Below, piece by piece: positions 1 to 6,842 of a stretch of DNA of 7,224 nt. The stretch is from Prevotella sp. UBA1104. GTDB lineage: Bacteria > Bacteroidota > Bacteroidia > Bacteroidales > Bacteroidaceae. The stretch is taken from assembly GCA_002314055.1 (NCBI GenBank), contig DCBP01000102.1, forward strand, positions 20,909 through 28,132, read 5' to 3'. The position numbers and the translations under genes were made by a program. Numbering within the stretch: the first letter of the stretch is position 1; each line of letters begins with the position of its first letter. The notes beneath the pieces were generated by a model, which saw only the letters and a program-made list of their open reading frames with translations, did no database searches and was not told the DNA's origin.

Positions 1-258
1 CGCGACGTTACCGCTACAGCTCCTGTTGAGCACTCTATCATGAACCTCCTGAAGAGCATGAACTACTCTCGCTACAACGACCTCTCTAACGCTCTCAACA
101 ATGCCATCCAGGCTCTCGAGACTGCAAAGAACAGCGGAAAGTCGTTTGTTGAGGAGCCGGGCGCACAGCGCGTAAAGGACTGCATCGACGCTGTCGACAA
201 CCTCAGCTCTGAGCTGAACGAGGCTGCCAAGTGGATAAACCTGCAGGACGCCAAGTAA
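1..258 (+). CDS. C-terminal end of a probable imelysin-like (peptidase M75 family) lipoprotein, truncated by the window edge
   Basis: The reading frame is open from the first base and stops with TAA at 256-258, so this is the last 85 codons of a longer gene, not a small gene starting at the ATG at 40. The fragment is almost entirely helical and polar: an Asn/Ala/Leu-rich helix (LSNALNNAIQALETAKNSGK), a short linker with Phe-Val-Glu-Glu-Pro, then a second helix ending in KWINLQDAK. This fits the closing helix pair of imelysin-like proteins, where an 'ai.al..PF' type segment precedes a final helix. The diagnostic GxHxxE motif would be upstream and cannot be checked. Context supports the call: imelysin-like proteins are known to be encoded beside DUF1111/DHOR proteins in iron-regulated loci, and a DHOR gene follows 135 bases later on the same strand. 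The family normally acts in the periplasm or on the cell surface in iron uptake. An unrelated helical lipoprotein remains possible. Confidence 0.6.
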   Translation, partial: RDVTATAPVEHSIMNLLKSMNYSRYNDLSNALNNAIQALETAKNSGKSFVEEPGAQRVKDCIDAVDNLSSELNEAAKWINLQDAK

Positions 259-309
259 AAATCCCGACTAAAAGCGGCTTTGAATAATATAATGAGATAA
301 ATCTTTCCA

Positions 310-349
310 CGTGACTCCGTCGTACGCATGAGACGACAGAGCCACGTTT
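310..349 (+). terminator. Stem-loop between the imelysin-like gene and the first di-heme gene
   Basis: Arms 310-323 (CGTGACTCCGTCGT) and 333-346 (ACGACAGAGCCACG) pair over 14 positions with two A-C mismatches around a 9-base loop, followed by only three T residues. It could be a weak terminator, a partial attenuator or an mRNA stabilising or processing hairpin. The poor T-run argues against efficient termination, so read-through into the downstream gene is plausible. Confidence 0.45.
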
Positions 350-393
350 CAACACGTTTTACCACAAATAAGACATTAAATTTGTACAGCATT

Positions 394-2160
394 ATGAATA
401 AAAGAATTTATCTGTTCGGTTCTGTCGCCATGGCTTTGGCCCTTTCGCTGAACTCATGTTCCGACGACAACAACACCCCCGACGGCGGTGACCTTACTCC
501 GATGGAGTCTGACGCCAAATACGTAGGTGAGGCTGTGGGAAACTTCTCTAAAGAGGAATGGTACCCTGGCGGAGAACTGGGAACTACAGACAATGTGGCT
601 ACCGGATGCTACGAAGACGAGACTCCTGCCGTCACACAGCAGGGACTGCTCGACGAGTTCAACGCCGGAGAGAAGTTCTTCGAGCGCCAGTTCACGGCAA
701 GCCTAACAAGCGGATTCGGCGGACTGGGCCCTGCTTCCGTGCGCCGCTCCTGTCTCGACTGCCACCCTAACTACGGCCACGGCAAGCGCATGGATTCCTA
801 CAAGACGGTTTACGGCAACGGCAACGGCTACCTGCTCGTTGTCTACCATCCCGAAGACGGTGCAAACAGCAACGACGGCGCCTACGTGAGCGAAGTTACC
901 GGAATGCCGCAGACACAGGCTCAGGCTCCGTTCAAGGCTCCTATCGACGAGAACCAGATTAACATGCAGTGGAAAACCGTTACGGCAATGGAGAGCGGAC
1001 TGCCTATGCAGTTCCCCGACGGCGAGAAATTCTCGCTCATCTACCCGGAAGTCAGCATTCCGCAGAGCGCATTCCGCACGAGTCCTACTCCTTATGAAAC
1101 AGGCAACAAGGCTGTTGCCTGCCGTCTGGAATCCACTATCGGCATAATCGGTTCAGGTCTGCTCGACGCGATTCCGGAATCTGAAATCAAGGCACAGTAC
1201 GCTTCCGAAGCAAACTACTACAAGAACATTGCAAAGGTAGCCGACGTTACAGAATACATCAACCCGAGCTTCTGGGACGCAAATACGGACGACTTTTCAG
1301 AAAAGGCATATTACACGGCAACAGTAGGCACCGGTGTCTATGCCGACGGAACTCCGGGAAAGAAGATGGTGAAGCGTTTCACTTATGCCATGACCCGCGC
1401 CACGCTGCAGGACGGTCCTGGTGCCAACGCCATCTGGAACATCACGAACGTTACACGTCCTGACCGCGCAAAGCTCTACACTACCGACGCCTGGGCTACG
1501 GCAATGGCCCGCGACAAGGAGGTTATCGAGAACATCAAGAAAGACCCGACCTCTCCGTTCTGGGCTTCCACCGACGAGGAAATCAGCGAGAAGGTACAGG
1601 GACTGCTCTCGCCAAACACCAACCAGTTCGACAACAAATGGCACAACTTCCAGCCGGAGATGTCGGCAGAACACTTCTATGAGTTCATGGTTTGGCACAG
1701 AGGTCTCTCTATCCCGCGCGCCCGCAACCTGAACGACAGCCGCGTGCAGCAGGGCAAGAAGGTCTTCACTGAGATAGGATGCGCCAACTGCCACCGCCCG
1801 TCGTGGAAGACCGGCGACGACAACTACTGGACCCCTAACATGATTGCCGACAAGAAACTGCCGCGCTACGCCAACCAGACCATCTATCCTTACTCGGACA
1901 TGATGCAGCACAAGCTCTACATGATTAACGACATCCACGGCTCATGGTGCCGCACAACCCCTCTCTGGGGACGCGGACTGGCAAGTGTAAACGGTAGCGG
2001 CGTGGAGCGCATGCACGACTGCCGCGCACGCAACGAAATCGAGGCCATCATGTGGCACGCATACAGCAAGAAGTCGCACGCCTACTCCGCTGCCCTCAAG
2101 TTCTACAACTTGAGCAAGGCCGACCGCGACGCTGTGGTAATGTTCCTCAGGTCAATCTAA
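394..2160 (+). CDS. Di-heme oxidoreductase-family (DHOR/DUF1111) c-type cytochrome lipoprotein, copy 1
   Basis: 588 residues from ATG 394. An in-frame ATG at 328 is rejected because it lies in the loop of the upstream hairpin and would bury the signal peptide behind 22 polar residues. Residues 1-22 form a lipoprotein signal (MNKR, hydrophobic core, LNSC) with Cys22 lipidated. The next residues S-D-D resemble the Bacteroidetes lipoprotein export signal, suggesting surface display. Two heme-c sites are visible: C120-L-D-C-H124, followed by a Gly/His-rich turn, and C463-A-N-C-H467. The C-terminal third carries family hallmarks: WCRTTPLWGRG (518-528), HDCRA (541-545, usually HDGRA), EAIMWH (His555) and a DRDAVVMFLRSI tail. 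DHOR proteins are related to MauG/cytochrome c peroxidases and are often named iron-regulated thiol oxidoreductases, but their reaction is uncertain. It is longer than typical members, with extra sequence between the two hemes. Neighbours are a probable imelysin gene upstream and a paralog 106 bases downstream. The family call is firm; the substrate is unknown. Confidence 0.92.
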   Translation: MNKRIYLFGSVAMALALSLNSCSDDNNTPDGGDLTPMESDAKYVGEAVGNFSKEEWYPGGELGTTDNVATGCYEDETPAVTQQGLLDEFNAGEKFFERQFTASLTSGFGGLGPASVRRSCLDCHPNYGHGKRMDSYKTVYGNGNGYLLVVYHPEDGANSNDGAYVSEVTGMPQTQAQAPFKAPIDENQINMQWKTVTAMESGLPMQFPDGEKFSLIYPEVSIPQSAFRTSPTPYETGNKAVACRLESTIGIIGSGLLDAIPESEIKAQYASEANYYKNIAKVADVTEYINPSFWDANTDDFSEKAYYTATVGTGVYADGTPGKKMVKRFTYAMTRATLQDGPGANAIWNITNVTRPDRAKLYTTDAWATAMARDKEVIENIKKDPTSPFWASTDEEISEKVQGLLSPNTNQFDNKWHNFQPEMSAEHFYEFMVWHRGLSIPRARNLNDSRVQQGKKVFTEIGCANCHRPSWKTGDDNYWTPNMIADKKLPRYANQTIYPYSDMMQHKLYMINDIHGSWCRTTPLWGRGLASVNGSGVERMHDCRARNEIEAIMWHAYSKKSHAYSAALKFYNLSKADRDAVVMFLRSI

Positions 2161-2190
2161 TCCATCCGTAGATTTATCTTGAAAATTACA

Positions 2191-2224
2191 AGGACAAAGC
2201 GGGATTTCCCTGCTCTGTCCTTTT
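2191..2224 (+). terminator. Terminator-like hairpin between the two di-heme paralogs
   Basis: AGGACA (2191-2196) pairs with TGTCCT (2216-2221), AGC (2198-2200) with GCT (2212-2214), and GGG (2201-2203) with CCC (2208-2210). There is one A-C mismatch, one bulged T and a short loop, followed by TTTT. The T-run is short, so termination is probably partial. The paralog starts 42 bases later behind an A-rich leader without a Shine-Dalgarno sequence, as is usual in Bacteroidetes. Confidence 0.55.
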
Positions 2225-2266
2225 ATATGTATAAAAGAAACAACCGGTAAAACAAAACGAAAAATT

Positions 2267-3970
2267 ATGAACAAGAAACTTTTCATCCCTGCAGCAGTCT
2301 TCCTGTCTGCCTGCATGCTCGGCTCATGTTCCGACGACAACAACACCCCCGACGGCGGCGGACTGACCCCGACAGAGTCTGACGCCAAATACGTAGGACA
2401 GGCGGTGGGCAATTTCTCAAAAGAGGAATGGTACCCCGGCGGCGAACTGGGAACTACGGAAAACATCTCGTCCAACTGCTACGAGGACGAGACACCTGCC
2501 GTGGACCAGCAGGGGCTGCTCGACAAGTTCAACGACGGCGACCACATGGCGAGCACACGCTACACCATAAGCACGGGAATGTTCAAGGGCTGGGGACCGG
2601 TAGCATCGCGCAAGTCATGCTCCGACTGCCATTCGGGCAACTACTCCCACGGACACAGCCGCAACGACTTCACTCCCGAAACCGGCAACGGATACATCGT
2701 TTCCGTTTACACCCCCGACGCTCCGGGCAGCAACGACGGACCGCTCGTAGACCAGCTCACCACCTTCACCATGACAATGGGAATGTCGCCGTTCAAGCCG
2801 CAGCTCGAACCGTCGAAGGTCAACATACAGTGGCACGACGTGGAGGCTATGGAGAGCGGACTGAAGATGCAGTTCCCCGACGGCGAGAAATTCTCGCTCC
2901 GCTACCCTACCGTCTCTATCCCCGCAGACGCCTTCAACTCTGACCCGCGTCCGGCTGAAGGCAGCTACGACGTGCGACTTATCGTATCGTGCAACTTCCA
3001 GGGACTCGGTCTTATCGACGCCCTCTCCAACGAGGATCTGGAGGCACAGTACAGGCACGAAGACCAGTATGGTGCCGAACTGAACCCTGATTTCTGGGAC
3101 GCTTCGGCAAAGAAACTGAAAGATGATGCGTATGCCGAAGACTACTTCGGGAAGAAATTCGTAAAGCGCTTCAACTACGACCTGCTGGAGGGCTGTCTGC
3201 AGAACGACGTGGCTCTATGGGACGAGCTGAACGTGCTGCGCTCCGACATCAAGCACATCTGCACTACTACGCCATGGGCTAAAGCCATGTCGGAAGACGA
3301 GGAGATTATCAGCTACATCATGAAGAACGGAAAGGACGAGACTTCGCCCGTACACCCCTACTACTACGACGGCACACACGACGGCATAAAGGAGGCCCTT
3401 GCCTATCTGCTCTCGCCTGAAGATGATGTTGACCTCTACAACAACAAATACTACAACTTCAAGCCGGAGATGACCGACGACCAGTATCATTCCTTCATGA
3501 CCTGGCACAGAGGTCTCGCCATTCCGCGTGCCCGCAACCTTAACGACAAGGATGTGCAGCAGGGCAAGAAGCTCTTCACCGAGATGGGATGCGTAAACTG
3601 CCACAAGCCGTCGTGGAAGACCGGCGACGACAACTACGGACGCTCCAAGATTCTCGAGGGGAGAAACCTGCCGAAGTATGCGCACCAGACCATCTACCCG
3701 TACTCCGACTTCATCCAGCACAAGCTCTGCATGAAGCAGGACATCCACGGTTCATGGTGCCGCACGACCCCTCTCTGGGGGCGCGGACTGTCGAGAATCA
3801 ACAGCGGTAAGGAAGACCGCCTGCACGACGCACGCGCACGCAACGAGGTGGAAGCCATCATGTGGCACGCCTACAGCAAGAATTCGCAGGCTTACAGCTC
3901 TGCACTGAAATTCTACAACCTGAAAAAGTCTGACCGCGACGCTGTCGTGAAGTTCATTCAGTCTATATAA
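2267..3970 (+). CDS. Di-heme oxidoreductase-family (DHOR/DUF1111) c-type cytochrome lipoprotein, copy 2
   Basis: 567 residues from ATG 2267, preceded by an A-rich leader (AACAAAACGAAAAATT) typical of Bacteroidetes starts. The lipoprotein signal ends in LGSC with Cys21, again followed by S-D-D. Heme-c sites are C118-S-D-C-H122 and C442-V-N-C-H446. Conserved C-terminal elements match copy 1: GSWCRTTPLWGRG, HDARA (His520), EAIMWH (His534) and DRDAVVKFIQSI. The two proteins are clear tandem paralogs. They are nearly identical for about 50 residues after the lipidated Cys and over the last ~150 residues, but diverge around the first heme site and in the middle. Copy 2 has a different segment before heme 1 (TRYTISTGMFKGWGP) and different surface cysteines, and lacks the extra Cys that copy 1 has in HDCRA. 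Predicted location is the outer membrane, probably facing outward. The duplication suggests two substrates, two conditions or a heterodimer; none can be chosen from sequence alone. Confidence 0.92.
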   Translation: MNKKLFIPAAVFLSACMLGSCSDDNNTPDGGGLTPTESDAKYVGQAVGNFSKEEWYPGGELGTTENISSNCYEDETPAVDQQGLLDKFNDGDHMASTRYTISTGMFKGWGPVASRKSCSDCHSGNYSHGHSRNDFTPETGNGYIVSVYTPDAPGSNDGPLVDQLTTFTMTMGMSPFKPQLEPSKVNIQWHDVEAMESGLKMQFPDGEKFSLRYPTVSIPADAFNSDPRPAEGSYDVRLIVSCNFQGLGLIDALSNEDLEAQYRHEDQYGAELNPDFWDASAKKLKDDAYAEDYFGKKFVKRFNYDLLEGCLQNDVALWDELNVLRSDIKHICTTTPWAKAMSEDEEIISYIMKNGKDETSPVHPYYYDGTHDGIKEALAYLLSPEDDVDLYNNKYYNFKPEMTDDQYHSFMTWHRGLAIPRARNLNDKDVQQGKKLFTEMGCVNCHKPSWKTGDDNYGRSKILEGRNLPKYAHQTIYPYSDFIQHKLCMKQDIHGSWCRTTPLWGRGLSRINSGKEDRLHDARARNEVEAIMWHAYSKNSQAYSSALKFYNLKKSDRDAVVKFIQSI

Positions 3971-3991
3971 AATACAACCCCGGAAACCCCA

Positions 3992-4044
3992 CAGCCCCTC
4001 CAACTACAGCCCCCCTTGGGAAGTTGGAGGGGGCTGGTTTTTTT
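3992..4044 (+). terminator. Strong GC-rich terminator-like hairpin ending 8 bases before ccsBA
   Basis: The 5' arm 3992-4005 (CAGCCCCTCCAACT) pairs with 4022-4036 (AGTTGGAGGGGGCTG), leaving one bulged G, and is followed by G and seven T residues (4038-4044). A second 5' arm, 4007-4014 (CAGCCCCC), lies in the loop and can pair perfectly with the same 3' arm at 4029-4036. Either fold puts a GC stem directly before the T-run. It is well formed as an intrinsic terminator for the di-heme gene, but its closeness to the next start codon also makes it a candidate attenuator. Confidence 0.8.
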
Positions 4045-4052
4045 CTCTTTAT

Positions 4053-6350
4053 ATGAAACGCTATTTACTCATTATATATATTCTTGTAATCATTGCGATG
4101 GCAGTAGCCACGATAGTGGAGAAATACTGCGGCACGGACTTCGCACATTCCCATTTCTACGGCTCCTGGTGGTTCTCGCTCCTCTGGGCTGTGCTCACCG
4201 CCGGGGCAATCCTGTATTTCATCAGGCGTAAGGTGAAGAGATTCTCTATCATAGCTCTCCACCTCTCGTTTGTCGTCATCCTCGCCGGAGCCCTGCTCAC
4301 GCATCTCTTCTCCAGAAACGGCATCGTGCACCTGCGGCTGGCAACGCCTACGAACACTCTCGTCGTCAATAACGACGACAACTCCACCGCCGAGGAGAAA
4401 CTGCCGTTCAGCATCACGCTCAACAGCTTCAACATCGACTACCACGACGGCACGAGGGCTGAATCCGACTACGTCTCCTCGTTTACCGTCAGCGACGGAA
4501 ACCGCAACGTGGCGGCTCGCGTCTCGATGAACAAAATCTTCGAATACCGCTCCTTCCGCTTCTACCAGTCGTCGTACGACGAGGACATGCAGGGCAGCAT
4601 CCTCTCCGTCAGCTCCGACCCCTACGGCATTCCCGTAACCTACACCGGCTACGCCATGCTCTTCTTCTCGCTCCTGTGGATGCTCGCGGCAAAGAGGGGA
4701 CCTTACAGGACTGTGCTGCACCGGGCTGCACTGTCCAGGGTAGCCATGTCTGCCGCCATTGCCGTTGCCGCACTGTGCAGCCTGCCCGGAAAGACACGGG
4801 CAGCAACCGTCCTGCCCAGGGAAACGGCAGAGAAATTCGGGGAGCTGTATATCCTCTACAACAACAGAGTCTGTCCGCTGCAGACCTTTGCCATTGACTT
4901 CACGAAGAAGCTCTACGGCAAGCCGTCCTACAAGGGACTAACGGCTGAACAGGTGCTCACGGGATTTATCTTCTGGGGCGACGAATGGTGCAGCGAACCG
5001 ATTCTGAAAATTAAAAGCGGACCCGTGAAGGAGACGCTGCAGCTGCCCGACTATTGCTCGGTTAATACTTTTTTCAATTCTGATATGGGCGGATACATCA
5101 TCGGTCCGTATGTGGAGGAGTTCTACAACGGCAACTCCGACAAATTCCACAAGCAGGTTGCCGACATCGACGGGAGGATTCAGCTCGTCATGGAACTGCG
5201 CCACGGCTCGTCGCTCAAGATTTTCCCAACCACGGACCACGCCACAACGACATGGAACTCGCCCGTAGACAAGCTTCCCTCTTATGTCGGCACCCGCGAG
5301 GCTGTGTTCATACAGAACGTTTTCCCGCTTCTCTATAAGGACGCCAGGGAGGCTAACTCATGGAACATGAACGAGACGCTCGGCAACCTGCTGAAATACC
5401 AGAGGAAGAACGCCGGAACTTCGCTGCCCACAGACACTCAGGTCAGGGCAGAGAGGATGTACAACGCCTTCCCCTTTGCCACAGTGCTCTTCATGCTCAA
5501 CCTCACGATGGGCTTACTCTCGCTCATGGTAACCATCTACAGGCTCAACTCGAGCATGGGCAGCAGAAAGAAGCAGAGCGGTAAGCCGGCGCTCCTGAAA
5601 AGGACTGTCAGCGGACCGTGGTGGAACCGCAGCGCACTGGCGGTAATGCTGCTGTCCTTCGCCTCGCTCACCCTTTGCGAAGCCCTGCGCTGGATTATCC
5701 GCGGCAAGGTTCCTATGGGCAACGGCTACGAGACGATGCTCTTCGTGGCATGGCTCGTAATGCTGCTCTCACTGGTAGCCTATCGCCGTTTTCATATCAT
5801 CCTCACCTTCGCCTTTCTCATGTCGGGCTTCTTCCTGCTCGTGTCCCACATCAATCTGATGGATCCGGAAATCAGTCACCTGATGCCCGTATTGAACTCT
5901 CCGCTGCTCAGCATCCACGTGTCTATCATCATGATGGGCTTTGCCATGCTGTCGATTACGTTTATCTGTGGCGTTACGGCACTGCTGAGCGATTTCCTTT
6001 CAGGATTTGGCGGCAGAAGCGACAGGAGCGTCATCGACGGACAGATGGACGGCTTGCGCCTTCTCTCGCTCCTCTTTCTATACCCTGCCCTCGCGATGCT
6101 CGGCATCGGAATTTTTGTAGGGGCGATATGGGCGAACGTCAGTTGGGGAACTTACTGGAGCTGGGACGCCAAGGAGACGTGGGCTCTCATCACGTTTATG
6201 CTCTACGCCATTGCCGTTCACTCGGCGTCGCTGCCATGGTTCCGCAAGCCCAAATTCTTCCATATCTTCATGGTTCTCGCCTTCCTCTCTATCCTCATGA
6301 CGTATTTCGGAGTTAATTATTTCCTCTCGGGAATGCACTCGTATGCGTAA
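4053..6350 (+). CDS. ccsBA: Fused ResB-CcsA (CcsBA) system II cytochrome c synthase
   Basis: This 765-residue membrane protein exports heme and covalently attaches it to CXXCH motifs of c-type cytochromes outside the cytoplasmic membrane. The N-terminal ResB/CcsB half has three membrane segments (about 5-22, 38-57, 64-85), an outer domain with the ResB-like stretch VSMNKIFEYRSFRFYQSSY (157-175), then hydrophobic segments near 199-217 and 231-249. A large extracytoplasmic domain spans about 250-470. The CcsA half begins near 474 and contains PMGNGYE, several membrane helices and the WWD heme-binding motif WGTYWSWDAKETW (698-710). The four histidines expected of CcsBA can be placed: His70 and His723 in membrane helices, and His622 and His762 in outer loops flanking the WWD region. 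The protein is therefore complete and probably active. The start at 4053 sets the usual short N-terminus before helix 1; there is no Shine-Dalgarno sequence and the leader is T-rich. It follows two di-heme cytochrome genes, its likely clients. A thioredoxin-like CcsX/ResA partner is not in the window. Confidence 0.95.
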   Translation: MKRYLLIIYILVIIAMAVATIVEKYCGTDFAHSHFYGSWWFSLLWAVLTAGAILYFIRRKVKRFSIIALHLSFVVILAGALLTHLFSRNGIVHLRLATPTNTLVVNNDDNSTAEEKLPFSITLNSFNIDYHDGTRAESDYVSSFTVSDGNRNVAARVSMNKIFEYRSFRFYQSSYDEDMQGSILSVSSDPYGIPVTYTGYAMLFFSLLWMLAAKRGPYRTVLHRAALSRVAMSAAIAVAALCSLPGKTRAATVLPRETAEKFGELYILYNNRVCPLQTFAIDFTKKLYGKPSYKGLTAEQVLTGFIFWGDEWCSEPILKIKSGPVKETLQLPDYCSVNTFFNSDMGGYIIGPYVEEFYNGNSDKFHKQVADIDGRIQLVMELRHGSSLKIFPTTDHATTTWNSPVDKLPSYVGTREAVFIQNVFPLLYKDAREANSWNMNETLGNLLKYQRKNAGTSLPTDTQVRAERMYNAFPFATVLFMLNLTMGLLSLMVTIYRLNSSMGSRKKQSGKPALLKRTVSGPWWNRSALAVMLLSFASLTLCEALRWIIRGKVPMGNGYETMLFVAWLVMLLSLVAYRRFHIILTFAFLMSGFFLLVSHINLMDPEISHLMPVLNSPLLSIHVSIIMMGFAMLSITFICGVTALLSDFLSGFGGRSDRSVIDGQMDGLRLLSLLFLYPALAMLGIGIFVGAIWANVSWGTYWSWDAKETWALITFMLYAIAVHSASLPWFRKPKFFHIFMVLAFLSILMTYFGVNYFLSGMHSYA

Positions 6351-6351
6351 T

Positions 6352-6390
6352 GAATTAGAAATTAGAAATTAGGAATTAGGAATTAGGAAT
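6352..6390. repeat. Tandem 7-bp repeat (G/A)AATTAG, about 5.5 copies
   Basis: Units are GAATTAG (6352-6358), AAATTAG (6359-6365), AAATTAG (6366-6372), GAATTAG (6373-6379), GAATTAG (6380-6386) and a partial GAAT. They vary only at the first base. The array starts two bases after the ccsBA stop codon, so copy-number change would not alter the protein. It resembles short heptamer repeats scattered in bacterial intergenic DNA. Confidence 0.9.
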
Positions 6391-6477
6391 GAAGTTTTTA
6401 TTATCGGAAGTGACAAATATTTTTTGTAGCTTGCAATTCTAAAAACTGTATAAAGCATTATTTCGCACCATATTTTT

Positions 6478-6550
6478 AACGACAATAGAGACAATAGACG
6501 ACAATTCTTCACTATATAGTTGATTGTCAAAATTGTCTTTCATTGTCGTT
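6478..6550. repeat. 73-bp symmetric palindrome with three GACAAT and three ATTGTC sites
   Basis: AACGACAAT (6478-6486) is perfectly complementary to ATTGTCGTT (6542-6550). Between them are GACAAT at 6490-6495 and 6500-6505, and ATTGTC at 6523-6528 and 6532-6537. All three mirror pairs share the centre near 6514. The central spacer contains the palindrome ACTATATAGT (6511-6520). It could fold as an RNA hairpin, act as a bidirectional terminator, or be a cluster of protein-binding sites. Confidence 0.85.
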
Positions 6551-6842
6551 AATATTTATATTCTTTTGAAAGACAAGATAGATGGTTTTATTTGTTAGTC
6601 TTTTTTGTAGGCTAAATGTTTTTATGTTTATCGCCCGATGTCGCTTTTTTTTATTTTATTTGTCTAAAAATACAGTAATATTATCTTCCGACAATAAATA
6701 CTATCTCTTGTAGGTTGAATCACTGCTCTCACTGATGTTTTGATACTTTTGTAACGAATCATAGTTGTTTAGTTTTTTTGTTGGTTAATAATTTTCATTT
6801 CACTATCTGAATAACGACAAAACTCCTCACTCTTAACATTTG

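Noticed and set aside
377..384. TAAATTTG, a perfect -7 element just before the first di-heme gene
   Set aside because: No TTTG -33 element lies at the right distance, and the start site would fall only a few bases from the ATG, so it may be chance in AT-rich DNA.
328..393. Upstream in-frame ATG extending the first di-heme gene by 22 residues
   Set aside because: It sits in the loop of a hairpin and would place polar sequence before a normal lipoprotein signal; ATG 394 gives a proper MNKR start.
1297..1938. 213-codon minus-strand frame inside the first di-heme gene
   Set aside because: Antisense to a well-supported gene; Val/Arg/His-rich composition typical of a shadow frame. Similar frames at 3215-3748 and 4065-4721 are rejected for the same reason.
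5618..6316. 232-codon + strand frame overlapping the CcsA half of ccsBA
   Set aside because: Out of frame with the conserved WWD-containing protein; Arg/His/Pro-rich translation without family features.
6630..6653. Possible terminator: ATCGCCCGAT followed by GTCGC and eight T residues
   Set aside because: The stem would be four pairs with a two-base loop, which cannot form; only the T-run is real.
6744..6751. TACTTTTG, a + strand -7 match
   Set aside because: No -33 element at suitable spacing and no + strand gene follows within the window.
6664..6762. 32-codon minus-strand frame downstream of the leftward promoter
   Set aside because: Too short to judge, no recognisable motif; kept only as part of the orphan promoter finding.
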